64,000 nucleotides of DNA from JADLHS01 sp044225555 (GCA_044225555.1 JBGAIM010000003.1:310001-374000); one strand, 5' to 3'. Counted from the first letter of the stretch, positions 27,036 through 37,134 are shown. Numbers and translations are program-made. The notes: a model not told the origin generated them from the sequence alone.

Positions 27036-30000
27036 ATGAAACACACGCCTGGTGGCCACTCTTTTTTTGCAGGCTTTCTTCGTATTGTTTGCGGCGGCTT
27101 AGCCGTAATCAGTTGGGGGCAAACCTCGGTCCAGGCGCAACTGCCCAATGCCTGGCAGATTGCTGACACCACCACCAGTAGCGGACTTCTCCAATACCAG
27201 ACCAATCTGACGGTGGCTCAGGTGACGGCCACCAGCACCAACGGCTGGCGTTATTCGGTCATCAGCCGGATGATATCCGGCAGTGGCGGCACGGCGGCGC
27301 AGAGCATGGCCTTCGGTGATGGGACGCGGCGCTTTTATGTTTACTTTGACCTCGATGCCTCGGGACAACTCACCGGGCAACTGCTGGGCGACTCCACCTA
27401 TGTCCTCGCCAGCGCCTTCTCCGCGACCAATAGTTATCTCCGACACGATCTGACCTACAGTCCAGTGACGAGCAATGTGACGTACCGGGTGGATGGGGTG
27501 ACGATCGCCACTTGGTCCGGGCAGATTTCCGCAGGGCAGGCGAATCAAGTGATGTGGGGCGCCAATGCTTCCGCCGGGCGCGGCGTGATGAATTATCACC
27601 ACGCGGAGTTTGAAATCCTCGGCCTGGGGGTGATCGCCAGCTATCACGCGGGTTATGCCGGAAGCCCCGTCACGGTGCCAGATCCCACCAGCCAGGGCTG
27701 GACACGCTTCACGAGCGGAGTGGCGCTGGCGGAAGCGGCGGTGTCGCCGGATTCGCGTCCCGTTGGAACGTTCGCCACGACGGCGGCGGCCACGGAGATC
27801 AAACCCACCAGCGCGAGATTCAACGCGCAATTGCGTCCCGATGGTTTGCCAGGCGGTTACTACTTTGAGTATGGGCCGACCGTCGCGTACGGCAGTTTCA
27901 CGCCCACCAATTTGGTTTCCGGGGCGACGCTGATGACGAACGTCAGCATCACGATGCCGGGGTTGACGGGCGGGACGACCAATCATTTCCGCGTGATCCT
28001 CACGAACAGTTTCATTGTTGTCACTGGCGCGAATCTGAGTTTCACCACGCCGGTTTACGTTATCACGCAGCCGGTGTTTGTCCTTACCTTGAACACGGCC
28101 ACGTTGAGAGCCACGGTGAATCCGCATGGGCTGGCCGCCAGCTATTACTGGGAATATGGCCCGACCACCAATTACGGAAGCTTCACGGCCACCAATACCG
28201 TTGCGGCCGGAGTGCCGTCCGCAAACGTCAGCGTCACGATCAGCAATCTGGCCATCGCGACCGATTATCATTACCGGGCGGTGGTCATGAACAGCGTGGG
28301 AACGGCCACCGGCGAGGATCTGAGTTTTACCACGGCTTCCTACTATTCCCTTTCGTTTGGCCGTCCCTCCGGCTCGGTCGCCTGGGGCGATTCCGACAAT
28401 GACGGACTTCTGGATGTCTGTTTACTGGGCGCCGAGGATCATAGCGTATCATTCCCTTTGTGGCAGAACACGGGTGCCGGGTTTGTGAACAACCTTAACG
28501 TTGGGCTGCAGGCGATTTATGGTTTTGAGACGGCAGCGGACTGGGGCGACTACGACAATGATGGGCGGTTGGACCTCGTGCTCGCTGGCATCTCCTCCCC
28601 AGACCAAAGGCTCTGCGAGGTCTGGCGCAACACCGGAAGCGGCTTTACCAATTCGAACGCCGGCTTGACCGGCGTGGGAAATGGCGAGGTCGCGTGGGGC
28701 GATTACGACAACGACGGCCATTTGGACCTCGTGATCACGGGGCAAACCGCCAGCGATGCGTCCGTGGCCGAGATCTGGCGCAATAATGGTGACGGGACTT
28801 TTTCCAATGTGACCGCAGTCCTGGCGCCAGGTTTGCCGGGTGTGGGTTACAGTTCTGCCGCCTGGGGCGACTACGACAATGACACGCGATTGGACCTGCT
28901 GATAACTGGACTCACCCAAGACGGCCAACGGATTGCCCAAGTCTGGCGCAATACCGGCGCCGGTTTCGCCAACATAGGCGCCGGTTTGCCAGGCATTGAT
29001 AGAGGTTCCGCTGCGTGGGGCGACTACGATCACGACGACCGTCTGGACATTCTGCTGGCGGGTCGTAACGCGGATAATCAGCCCGTCACCCAAGTCTGGC
29101 GCAACACGGGCAGTGGCTTCACCAACATAAACGCCGGCTTGCCCGGGACTGTTTACAGCGATGTCGCCTGGGGCGATTATGATAATGACGGCTTGCCGGA
29201 CATACTCATTACCGGAGGAACCTTCGGGCAATTTGAAATCTGGCGCAACACCGGCAACAGTTTTACCAATCTCAATCTCGGATTCCCGGGCGTCACCTAC
29301 AGCTCATGCGCCTTTGGTGACGCCAATAATGACGGGCGGCTCGATATCTTGGTCACGGGAGGCGGGGCAGACTCCAGAGTGGAGTTGAATCTACAGCCAG
29401 CCGTCAATGCCCCACCAGCTGCGCCGTCGGGCTTGAACGCCACCATCAATTCCCCCGTCGTATCTCTGGCGTGGAATCCTGGGAGCGATGCGGAAACCAT
29501 TCCGACCGGATTGACCTACAACTTGCGTGTGGGAACATCGCCCGGGGCTGCGGACGTCGTCAACCCGCAAGCATCCGCTGCGGGAGTTCGGCGTGTCGCC
29601 GCCATGGGCAACCAGCAGACTGGCACGAACGCCACGCTCGCGCTACCGGCCGGAACCTATTATTGGAGCGTGCAAACCGTGGACGCCGCATTTGCCGGCT
29701 CGCCATTCACAAGTGAAAGCAGCTTCACCGTGCCGTCCCTGCCGCTGGCGTTTACGCTGGCAGCCTCGCAACTGCTGAGCGACACAGCGGTGCTCAACGC
29801 CAGCGTCAACCCCAACTCGCTTCCCACCAGGTACCATTTTGAGTACGGCCCCACGACAAACTATGGGAGCCTCACCGCCACCAAATCGCTTCCGGCCACT
29901 GATGCTACTTTGTTCGTCACCGAGTTGATCAGCGGGCTGAGCATCGGCACGACGTATCATTTCCGCATCGTCGCGTCGAATGCCGTCGGCGTGGTGACAG

Positions 30001-31691
30001 GCGCCGATCAGTTTTTCAGCCCGCCGCGATTCGTTAACCTCGGGCTGCCGCCCCTGGCTTCCGCCAGCGCCGCCTGGGGCGATTACGACCGGGACGGCCG
30101 GCTCGACTTGTTGCTCGCCGGCCAGACCTACGCCGGTGATTTCGTGGCGGATGTCTGGCGCAACACAGGGGCCGGCTTCACGAATCTCAATCTGAGTCTG
30201 GGCGGCGGTTACGGCAACAATGTTGCTTGGACCGATTACGACAACGATGGTGCGCTTGATATTTTTCTTGCGGGCTTCAGTCCTACCGGCTTTGGGAATC
30301 TGGCCTTTGTGGAGTTATGGCAAAATACCGGCATCACTTTTACGCTGGTGAATGAACCCTTTACTCCCCTGGCTAGTGGTGCGCTGGCTTGGGGCGATTT
30401 TGACCACGACGGACGCGCGGACCTCTTGGACTCGGGATTGCCCGGCGCGGCTGGCAATCCGGCGGCGCAAATCTGGCGGAACCTGGAAAACGGATTCACC
30501 AACCTCAACGCCGGTCTGCCCGGTGTATGGGCTGGCGCCGCCATTTGGATGGACTTCGACAACGATGGCCGGTTGGATTTGCTATTGAGCGGTGCCACTA
30601 ATTACCCCCCCAGCGCCGGCGTCTCCCAAATCTGGCGCAACACGGGCAACGGCTTTACCAACGTCAACGCCGGCCCGCCCGGCCTGAGCCTTAGTTCCGC
30701 TGCCTGGGCAGATTTCGACGGCGACGGACGCCTCGACCTGGCGCTGGCCGGCACGACTAACGGACTGCCATCGGGGGCCGTAGCCGACATCTGGCGCAAC
30801 ACGGCCAGCGGCTTCACCAACCTGAACACGGGCTTGCCGCCGGCATATCAAGGCACTGTCGCCTGGGGTGATTACGACAACGACGGCTGGCCGGACCTCT
30901 TGCTCACAGGCACCACCAATGGCACCGCGGCGGGCGCGATATCCCAAGTTTGGCGCAACACCGGGAGCGGCTTCACCAACCTCGACCTGGGGCTGCCAGG
31001 GGTTTATCAACCGCAAGTAAACAATGGCTTAGGCTCCGGCCTTGCCAGCGACGGCGCGGCGTTTGGGGATTACGACAATGATGGCCGGCTGGACATTTTC
31101 CTCACCGGCACCAGTTCGGACGGATCACCACATTCCGCCGTGTGGAACAATACCGTGACGCCAACCAATACTCCGCCCACCGCGCCCACCAGTCTGGCAG
31201 CAGCCATCGAAAACGGACAGGTCCAACTCCAATGGCAGCCGGCCAGCGACGTGCAGACCCCCGCGCCGAGCCTGAGTTACAACCTCCGCGTTGGCACCAT
31301 GTCCGGCGCCGGCGACGTCTTGGGTGCGGAAGCGGAGGCCAACGGCTTTCGCCTCAAGCCCGCGCTGGGCAACGCGCAACTGCGCACCAACACCAGCCTC
31401 ATCCTGCCCCCGGGCACCTATTACTGGAGCGTGCAGGCGGTGGACGCGGCGTGGGCGGGCGGTAGCTTTGCGCCGGAAGCCAGCTTCGTCGTGCCGCCCC
31501 CGAGCTTGAGCCTCGTGCGCAGCAACGCCGCCGCGATTCTCTCTTGGCAACCCGCTTATGGCGGCTGGGTTTTGCAGCAGAACGGTTCGCTGGCGCCCAC
31601 CGGTTGGACAAATTCTCCCAGCGGCTCGCTGAATCCGGTAATGGTGAACGCAACGAATGGCGTGATGTTTTACCGGCTGAAAAACCAGTAA
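27036..31691 (+). CDS. Giant secreted FG-GAP/VCBS-repeat protein with FN3-like modules
   Basis: About 1551 residues from the ATG at 27036, which has a GGGGAG ribosome site; the signal peptide follows (FFAGFLRIVCGGLAVISWG...VQAQ). The order is: an N-terminal ~220-residue lectin-like region, two FN3-like modules (YYFEYGPTVAYGSFTPTN and YYWEYGPTTNYGSFTATN), about eight FG-GAP-type units (VAWGDYDNDG..LDL.LTG...QVWRNTGSGFTN), a middle FN3-like pair, about seven more FG-GAP units, a further FN3-like module, and a tail ending MFYRLKNQ. The DxDxDG-like DYDNDG loops probably bind Ca2+. It is likely a cell-surface or extracellular protein for adhesion or polysaccharide contact. It lies between trpE remnants B and C. 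Confidence 0.85.
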   Translation: MKHTPGGHSFFAGFLRIVCGGLAVISWGQTSVQAQLPNAWQIADTTTSSGLLQYQTNLTVAQVTATSTNGWRYSVISRMISGSGGTAAQSMAFGDGTRRFYVYFDLDASGQLTGQLLGDSTYVLASAFSATNSYLRHDLTYSPVTSNVTYRVDGVTIATWSGQISAGQANQVMWGANASAGRGVMNYHHAEFEILGLGVIASYHAGYAGSPVTVPDPTSQGWTRFTSGVALAEAAVSPDSRPVGTFATTAAATEIKPTSARFNAQLRPDGLPGGYYFEYGPTVAYGSFTPTNLVSGATLMTNVSITMPGLTGGTTNHFRVILTNSFIVVTGANLSFTTPVYVITQPVFVLTLNTATLRATVNPHGLAASYYWEYGPTTNYGSFTATNTVAAGVPSANVSVTISNLAIATDYHYRAVVMNSVGTATGEDLSFTTASYYSLSFGRPSGSVAWGDSDNDGLLDVCLLGAEDHSVSFPLWQNTGAGFVNNLNVGLQAIYGFETAADWGDYDNDGRLDLVLAGISSPDQRLCEVWRNTGSGFTNSNAGLTGVGNGEVAWGDYDNDGHLDLVITGQTASDASVAEIWRNNGDGTFSNVTAVLAPGLPGVGYSSAAWGDYDNDTRLDLLITGLTQDGQRIAQVWRNTGAGFANIGAGLPGIDRGSAAWGDYDHDDRLDILLAGRNADNQPVTQVWRNTGSGFTNINAGLPGTVYSDVAWGDYDNDGLPDILITGGTFGQFEIWRNTGNSFTNLNLGFPGVTYSSCAFGDANNDGRLDILVTGGGADSRVELNLQPAVNAPPAAPSGLNATINSPVVSLAWNPGSDAETIPTGLTYNLRVGTSPGAADVVNPQASAAGVRRVAAMGNQQTGTNATLALPAGTYYWSVQTVDAAFAGSPFTSESSFTVPSLPLAFTLAASQLLSDTAVLNASVNPNSLPTRYHFEYGPTTNYGSLTATKSLPATDATLFVTELISGLSIGTTYHFRIVASNAVGVVTGADQFFSPPRFVNLGLPPLASASAAWGDYDRDGRLDLLLAGQTYAGDFVADVWRNTGAGFTNLNLSLGGGYGNNVAWTDYDNDGALDIFLAGFSPTGFGNLAFVELWQNTGITFTLVNEPFTPLASGALAWGDFDHDGRADLLDSGLPGAAGNPAAQIWRNLENGFTNLNAGLPGVWAGAAIWMDFDNDGRLDLLLSGATNYPPSAGVSQIWRNTGNGFTNVNAGPPGLSLSSAAWADFDGDGRLDLALAGTTNGLPSGAVADIWRNTASGFTNLNTGLPPAYQGTVAWGDYDNDGWPDLLLTGTTNGTAAGAISQVWRNTGSGFTNLDLGLPGVYQPQVNNGLGSGLASDGAAFGDYDNDGRLDIFLTGTSSDGSPHSAVWNNTVTPTNTPPTAPTSLAAAIENGQVQLQWQPASDVQTPAPSLSYNLRVGTMSGAGDVLGAEAEANGFRLKPALGNAQLRTNTSLILPPGTYYWSVQAVDAAWAGGSFAPEASFVVPPPSLSLVRSNAAAILSWQPAYGGWVLQQNGSLAPTGWTNSPSGSLNPVMVNATNGVMFYRLKNQ

Positions 31692-31770
31692 TCCACGAGG
31701 GGCCGCGTGCGTAACCCAATTGACCAGAAATCGGGCCGGACCCTCTGAATTGCCGCCGCGCCGCTCCGCG

Positions 31771-31846
31771 TCAAGGTCGATGCAGGCGATAAAATCTTGT
31801 CGTGCCGGCGATAGCATTGGTGACGGCGTAGTTGGTGTTAAGGACG
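31771..31846 (-). other. Out-of-frame C-terminal tail of the LamG gene
   Basis: If the run of seven C's at 31866-31872 is read as six, the LamG protein continues as ...AGWGVLASNYSVLNTNYAVTN, then TTRFYRLHRP, and stops at 31771. This tail closely resembles those of the other secreted proteins in the window (YYRVRQSP, YYRVRSP, FYRLKNQ), which strongly suggests it is the native C-terminus. Confidence 0.8.
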
Positions 31847-32695
31847 CTATAATTGGACGCGAGCACCCCCCCAGCCAGCGGGGAAAGTGAGGGCGCTGTT
31901 GGTTTCGAGCAGGTAGCCGATGGCGTTGGTGGTCCAAGTCAGGCGCACTGCGCCTGGGAGCCCGGTGGTGTTCAACGTCGGGCCAAGGCCGCAGTGACCA
32001 AGGCTGCCGGCATTGGATATGGCCTGAAGTTCCGCCAGACTCAGCGCGCGATTGTGGAGGGCGAGTTCGTCCACCTGTCCGATCAAGCGTGTGGCTCCTC
32101 CGGGCCCCACACAGGGGTTGTTGCCAATCAGCAGTGCAGCAGGGTTGTTGAAGTTTACCAGCGGCAATCCCATCGCCGCCTCCATTACCCCGTCAATGCT
32201 GAGTGAATAGTTCGTGCCCTCGCGTCGCCAAGCCACATGATGATAAAGGCCGTTGTTAACATGCGTCGCCGAGTCCAGGTTGAAAGTGCCCGATAATCCG
32301 CTGCACCACTCGACATTCACCCGTCCATCGGGACGAAGAAACAGATTCCAGAAGTTGGCGATGCCACAGATGGAACGTTTGCCCAGGATCACGTCCAACC
32401 GGGCACCATTGGTCGAAGCCAGCCAAAATTCCAAGGTGAAATCCGCCGCGCCGAAGTTTCCCACCTGCGTGCCCAGGGAAACGTGGCCCGTGCCATCCAG
32501 ACTGAACGATTGTCCCACTTTGCCACTGGTGAAAGTTGCCCCCGAAATCGTCCCGTGATTCGTGCCTGCCGAGTCCAAGGCATTCCCTTCGGCCTGCCAC
32601 CACCCGATCATCCCCGGCGAAACGCAGTCAGCGTGTGAGGTCTGAATACTCATAATCGCCGCCAACAGGCAGATAACGGACAGTGTAGCTTTCAT
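31847..32695 (-). CDS. Secreted LamG-domain protein (frameshifted near its 3' end)
   Basis: From the ATG at 32695 the protein starts with a signal peptide (MKATLSVICLLAAIMSIQTSHA), then a LamG/concanavalin-type domain: MIGWWQAEGNALDSAGTNHG, SFSLDGTGHVSLG, FTLEFWLAS, YHHVAWRREGTNYSLSIDG, and IGQVDELALHNRALSLAELQ. In the present sequence it stops at 31847 after ...PAGWGGARVQL; the natural tail lies one frame over (31771-31846). The domain suggests carbohydrate or surface binding. It converges on the FG-GAP gene and belongs to the same accessory block. Confidence 0.8.
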   Translation of the reverse strand: MKATLSVICLLAAIMSIQTSHADCVSPGMIGWWQAEGNALDSAGTNHGTISGATFTSGKVGQSFSLDGTGHVSLGTQVGNFGAADFTLEFWLASTNGARLDVILGKRSICGIANFWNLFLRPDGRVNVEWCSGLSGTFNLDSATHVNNGLYHHVAWRREGTNYSLSIDGVMEAAMGLPLVNFNNPAALLIGNNPCVGPGGATRLIGQVDELALHNRALSLAELQAISNAGSLGHCGLGPTLNTTGLPGAVRLTWTTNAIGYLLETNSALTFPAGWGGARVQL

Positions 32696-32863
32696 ACGCG
32701 TCGCACTTTGGGTTTGATGGGAGGCAGTGAACAACGCGAGCTTCACTGCAATCGTGGTCCTGAATCTTCAAATACTGAACTGCCGTGAAAGCTAGCAGAT
32801 ATTTGAGGCTTGGGAAGCCTGTGTGTAGTTCTACTTCGCGCCCCGCGTCAGCCTAACAACTGG

Positions 32864-33147
32864 GTTGCGTGGACTGCTTGAGCTTCAACGGCAATTTGGA
32901 CAAGTCCCTGGCCTCACCCCGGCCCTCTCCCATCCGATGGGCGGGGGAGAATTTCCGCACCGCGCTGTGTTTTCCTCACGACCCTCACCCGGCCTGCGGC
33001 CACCCGATGACTCGCGCGCGGCCGTTTGCTCGGCCCTCTCGGGCCTCTGGCCTGACCGAATTCCTTTCGCCTCTTCCCAAGCGGCTCAAGTCTTACTCCC
33101 ACGGGCGAGGGAGAGTGGCGCTGGCGGAGACGTTTGCGAACCGCTGA
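32864..33147 (+). repeat. trpE 3'-end remnant C plus repeat block
   Basis: The start (32864-32903) reads VDCLSFNGNLDK, against VGYFSFNGNLDT in trpE. A REP-like stretch and the ~145-bp block shared with remnant B (CCCTCACCCGG..., from 32982) follow. The end reads VALAETFANR-stop (to 33147), the trpE tail. Both trpE-like ends are in one open frame of about 92 codons. The region 32696-33159 contains no other recognisable gene. Confidence 0.85.
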
Positions 33148-33159
33148 TTACCCAAGTCG

Positions 33160-36100
33160 TCAAGGCGAGCGGACGCGATAATATCTTTCCGTGTAGTTTG
33201 TCGCTTGGAGGTCGGTGAATTGGAACTGCCCGGAAAGAGCGGGTGTTTCGGCCGCGAAGCCAATCATGGGCCAGTCCAAAAACGGCTGGTTCAAGTTGGT
33301 GGTGGCAAACACCCGGAAGCTGGTTTGCTGTGCACTCGTGAAAGCCAGTTGGACGGATCCGTCAGGCAACCGGGCGGTATTGCTAATTTCCACCGGGTTC
33401 GGTGAAGTCACCAATTGCAATTCCACCGCGCCAATGTCCACGTGGTCGCCGGAAATTCGCGGCCCTCCGCGCTGGTCGCTGGGAATGCCCGCCGCCGCCG
33501 TATCGCTCCCCGTATCCACGGCGGGAGATCCGGGCAAAGGAGACAGCGTGAGTGTGGGCCCGCCGTAATCATTCAGCGGCGCGAGGCCGATGTCATTTGC
33601 ATCGACCAGGTTGTTGTTCCCGTCGTAAGGGCCGCGCACGTTGGGAACGACGCCGAGGTTGTCAGAGACGATGGTGTTATTCAGGGTGACGGCGCCACCG
33701 AACCGATTCAATATTCCGCCGCAGCTACCTTGTCCAAAAGCAGAATTGCTGACCACCGTGCAGTTGAGGAGTTGGAGCAAACTTGTGGGGCCGTTCCAAA
33801 CGCCACCGGCATAAGTCCCGTGGTTGTCCGCCAGGGTGCAGTTGCGGAGTTGCAGATTGCCTTGGTTCAAAATGGCCCCGTATCCATCCGGAGCGGAGTT
33901 GTGCGCCAGCGTGCAGTTGTTGAGCGACAGGCTGCCGTCGTTAATGATGCCGTAGATACTGCCGTTGCTGATGGTGAGAAACGCCATGCTCGCACTGACA
34001 CCTGCGGGCACGTAGAAGATGCCTCCGGCGGCATTCCCATCCACGCCAATTCCCTGACCGCCCGACATCGGGCCTTGAATCGTAACATCTCTCGGCAGCG
34101 CAATCTGACCCCCCGTCAGCTTGAGCGTTTGCCCCGCCAATGTTGGAGCAAAGGTGACGGGCGCCGCGCTGACAAGGTGTGTTGCCACAATCTGACGGAG
34201 CGATCCCGGGCCGCTGTCATTGGTGGAACTCACGATGGAGGCGGTCGAAACCGGATCGGAGGCAATTCCGTTGGCGACCACTTCAATGAGGTCATCCGTT
34301 GAAGCGCCGGGTGGGATCGCACACTCGGTGCTTACCAGGTTGGTGCCGGTTTGCACGCCGGTGCTGCTCCAATTGTAGGTCCGGCCATAACGCACAATGC
34401 CATTGGTATCCGTAAATCGCACCACGGGCCAATTGCTGTCATTCTGTAAATCGTCACCGTATGCCGCGCCGGCGGAAATTCCGTTGAACAGAGTGCCCAC
34501 CAAATGCAGCGAACCGTCGAAATTTGTGGTAAGGGAAAGGACAGTCGGCTTGCCGGCTGGCAGCGGTGCGCCAAGGGACCGGTAAACGTAGAGATTGGTT
34601 TGGTACTTTGAATAGAGCACTGATCCATCGGGCAGATCGAGGAAGACGTTGCCACTGGAGCCCCAGGTATAGTCCTCCGTCCCTCCGCCCGGGGCATTGA
34701 TCAGGGCGAAACTGTCATTGACATAGTCATATTCGTAAAAGGTCGTAGGCGGAACGTAGATGGACGAGATGCGGCTGACGGCGCAAAGAATCTTACCGTT
34801 GACCATCATCGCGGCGGGGGCATCCAAAGCACCGGAAGCATTTGGTGTATCGGCCCCAGCCGTCCAGGTGCCCGCGTTGGTTGATCCCGAGGGCGTGTAA
34901 ATAGCGGTATGTCCGCTGCCACCAAGACAGAAAGCTTTTCCATTCGGCAGCAACAAGGCGGCGCCGAGTTCAGATTGCGACCACAAGTCCAGGGGAACAT
35001 CCGTGTCGGGAATCCACTGGTTCAAAGCCGGGATATAGCGCTGAGTTTTCCGACCAACCGGGTCAACTTGAAGAATACTGTCGTCCGCCAGTTCGACCCA
35101 GCTGGATTCCCACGGAGTGTAAAGTCCGTTTGCGTAGTAACCGCTCCTTTCCCACTTATCAAGGACTGCATCGTACAAGATCGCATAACCATTTGAGGGC
35201 GCGTCCACTGGAAGCGGCTTTACGATCCCGACCAAAACACGGCCGTCGGGCAAAAGGGCCGTACTAGCATCATAAATGAGGTGTGAGTCGGAGGCAGGAT
35301 CCGCTGCCGGTGTCCAGGCATTTGAAACCGGATCATAGATTTCCGCATTGTTGGGGCCGCTGCCGTATTCTCCACCGGCAATGAGCAGTCTGCCATCTCG
35401 AAGGACAGTTGAGCCAAAGATTTGGCGATCGTACTGCATGGAAGGAACCGGAGACCAAGTGCCGTTGGCGTAGTTGCCATGCGCGTCGGGCGTCAGCCGA
35501 AACCAGTGCTTTGAAGCGTAACCATTCGCATTCTGGGCGAGGACACTGCCGTCGGACAGCAGGATGGTTGGGCCAACCGCTCCGGGCGGCGGATTCGCCA
35601 ACGGGGTCCAGGTTCCGGCGGCAGGCGTCAGTGTCATAAACACCACGTCATTGCCATATTTCGTGCCGGTGCTGTTGGAGGAGACCAAGCGGAAATGGTA
35701 AGACGTGGACGGGGTCAGGTTAGACACGACGCGGCTCTGGGGCACTTCCACGTTCCCAGCCGCTACCGTGTTGGTGGCGGTGAAATTTCCGTAGTTCGTC
35801 GTTGCGCCCCACTCAAAGTAGGCTTGGGTTGACTGGGCTTGGGGATTAACAACCCCGTTTAGAGTCGCTGAATTAGCTGATATATTCGTGGCGGAGTCGG
35901 TGAATTGTGTCACCTGGAAGAATGAGTAACCGGTCTCGCTCTTGCCTGCGCTGTTTTGGGCTACCATCCGATAATACCACAGGCCAGGCGGAGGTGAGAC
36001 CGTGACCGGAAGGCGCACCCTGAAAACTCCGTTGGTCGAAAGGACATTGGTCGTGCCACTAAAGTTTCCGTATCCGCCAGAATCGCCCCACTCGAAATAC

Positions 36101-37002
36101 ACGGTCGTCCCCAGGTTGCCCGGATTGACATTGCCTTCGAGGATCGCAGTACTATTGTTGGCGCCACTGCTACTCGCCAGCACAACGTCCGGCTTGAACC
36201 TTGCCCCCGAACTGACCCAGGCCGGACTGTTTGACAAGCTCAGATCATTTATCGCACCCGAAGTCGCACTGTTGGCAGCAACCGAACCGCTTCCTGCATC
36301 GAAACGATAGTAAGCCACCAAATTTGTTTCAGTGCCGGCTAGGACCTGGGAACGATTCGCCGCGATCTCGTTCGCGGTTCGCGCCGTCCGCCAAATCCGC
36401 ACCTCATCAATTCCTCCCTGGAAATAATTGCAATTGCACTCCAATCCCTGCCGACCAATGAACAATGGTGAGCCGCTCTGATAAACGGAACCGGTTTGCG
36501 GCGAGGTGGAATCCAAAACCCCATTGATATAGAAGCTGACATTCGTACCGTCGTAGGCTGCCGCGACGTGAGTCCACACATTGGTTGAAATCTCCGCCGC
36601 AGAATAGTGCCAGCCGCCGGCATAGAGCCCGAGTTTCATCTGAGTGCCGCAGGAAGACCCGTTCCAGCCGACCAAAAAATTGTAATCGGTTTCGGCCGTC
36701 CCGCCATGGCCGCGACTGATGATGCTGTTGCACACTTTCGCCCGAGGATTGATCCATGCCTCGAACGTGAATCGGTTGCTCAAGGTGAGACTCGCATTCG
36801 AGGCGACCATCCCGTAGGCCGCGTTACTCAGCGAAAGCGCTGACCCGGGTCCGGTCTGCGCTCGCGCGCATGGATTCCCGGCCGCGAGAATAAGGCCCAG
36901 TAGCAGGCAGGCCACGTTAATGCTCTTTTGGCGCTGTGAAGAACGGTTGTTCAGCTTGGGTGGCCAGACATGTAAACTCGGTTTCATATGATACGCCGTC
37001 AT
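33160..37002 (-). CDS. Large secreted LamG / FN3-like / kelch / beta-helix protein
   Basis: About 1280 residues from the ATG at 37002, which has a GGAAGAAG sequence upstream; an ATG at 36987 is also possible. After a signal peptide (SINVACLLLGLILAAGNPCARAQ) come a LamG domain (FTFEAWINPRAK, THVAAAYDGTNVSFYING, GGIDEVRIWRTART), two FN3-like modules (VYFEWGDSGGYGNFSGTTN, AYFEWGATTNYGNFTATN), a kelch-type propeller (ILLSDGSVLAQNANGYA, LLIAGGEYGSGPNNAEIYDP, NGKAFCLGGSGHTAIY), a beta-helix stretch (LNNCTLAHNSA, LRNCTLADNHGTYAGG, LLNCTVVSNSA) and a 'GSPAVDTGSD...DIGAVE' closing motif. The tail is ERYYRVRSP. It is probably an extracellular surface protein. Confidence 0.85.
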   Translation of the reverse strand: MTAYHMKPSLHVWPPKLNNRSSQRQKSINVACLLLGLILAAGNPCARAQTGPGSALSLSNAAYGMVASNASLTLSNRFTFEAWINPRAKVCNSIISRGHGGTAETDYNFLVGWNGSSCGTQMKLGLYAGGWHYSAAEISTNVWTHVAAAYDGTNVSFYINGVLDSTSPQTGSVYQSGSPLFIGRQGLECNCNYFQGGIDEVRIWRTARTANEIAANRSQVLAGTETNLVAYYRFDAGSGSVAANSATSGAINDLSLSNSPAWVSSGARFKPDVVLASSSGANNSTAILEGNVNPGNLGTTVYFEWGDSGGYGNFSGTTNVLSTNGVFRVRLPVTVSPPPGLWYYRMVAQNSAGKSETGYSFFQVTQFTDSATNISANSATLNGVVNPQAQSTQAYFEWGATTNYGNFTATNTVAAGNVEVPQSRVVSNLTPSTSYHFRLVSSNSTGTKYGNDVVFMTLTPAAGTWTPLANPPPGAVGPTILLSDGSVLAQNANGYASKHWFRLTPDAHGNYANGTWSPVPSMQYDRQIFGSTVLRDGRLLIAGGEYGSGPNNAEIYDPVSNAWTPAADPASDSHLIYDASTALLPDGRVLVGIVKPLPVDAPSNGYAILYDAVLDKWERSGYYANGLYTPWESSWVELADDSILQVDPVGRKTQRYIPALNQWIPDTDVPLDLWSQSELGAALLLPNGKAFCLGGSGHTAIYTPSGSTNAGTWTAGADTPNASGALDAPAAMMVNGKILCAVSRISSIYVPPTTFYEYDYVNDSFALINAPGGGTEDYTWGSSGNVFLDLPDGSVLYSKYQTNLYVYRSLGAPLPAGKPTVLSLTTNFDGSLHLVGTLFNGISAGAAYGDDLQNDSNWPVVRFTDTNGIVRYGRTYNWSSTGVQTGTNLVSTECAIPPGASTDDLIEVVANGIASDPVSTASIVSSTNDSGPGSLRQIVATHLVSAAPVTFAPTLAGQTLKLTGGQIALPRDVTIQGPMSGGQGIGVDGNAAGGIFYVPAGVSASMAFLTISNGSIYGIINDGSLSLNNCTLAHNSAPDGYGAILNQGNLQLRNCTLADNHGTYAGGVWNGPTSLLQLLNCTVVSNSAFGQGSCGGILNRFGGAVTLNNTIVSDNLGVVPNVRGPYDGNNNLVDANDIGLAPLNDYGGPTLTLSPLPGSPAVDTGSDTAAAGIPSDQRGGPRISGDHVDIGAVELQLVTSPNPVEISNTARLPDGSVQLAFTSAQQTSFRVFATTNLNQPFLDWPMIGFAAETPALSGQFQFTDLQATNYTERYYRVRSP

Positions 37003-37134
37003 CAAGGTGATCTTCTTCCCTCCAAGAACGGCCGATCAGTCACCTCGGCGGCACCGGGAGTCGGCAATGCACTACCGGAAAAGTCGCGAGCGGTTACAAC
37101 AATTTTGCTGCGCAAAGCAGAACTATTGGACGGC

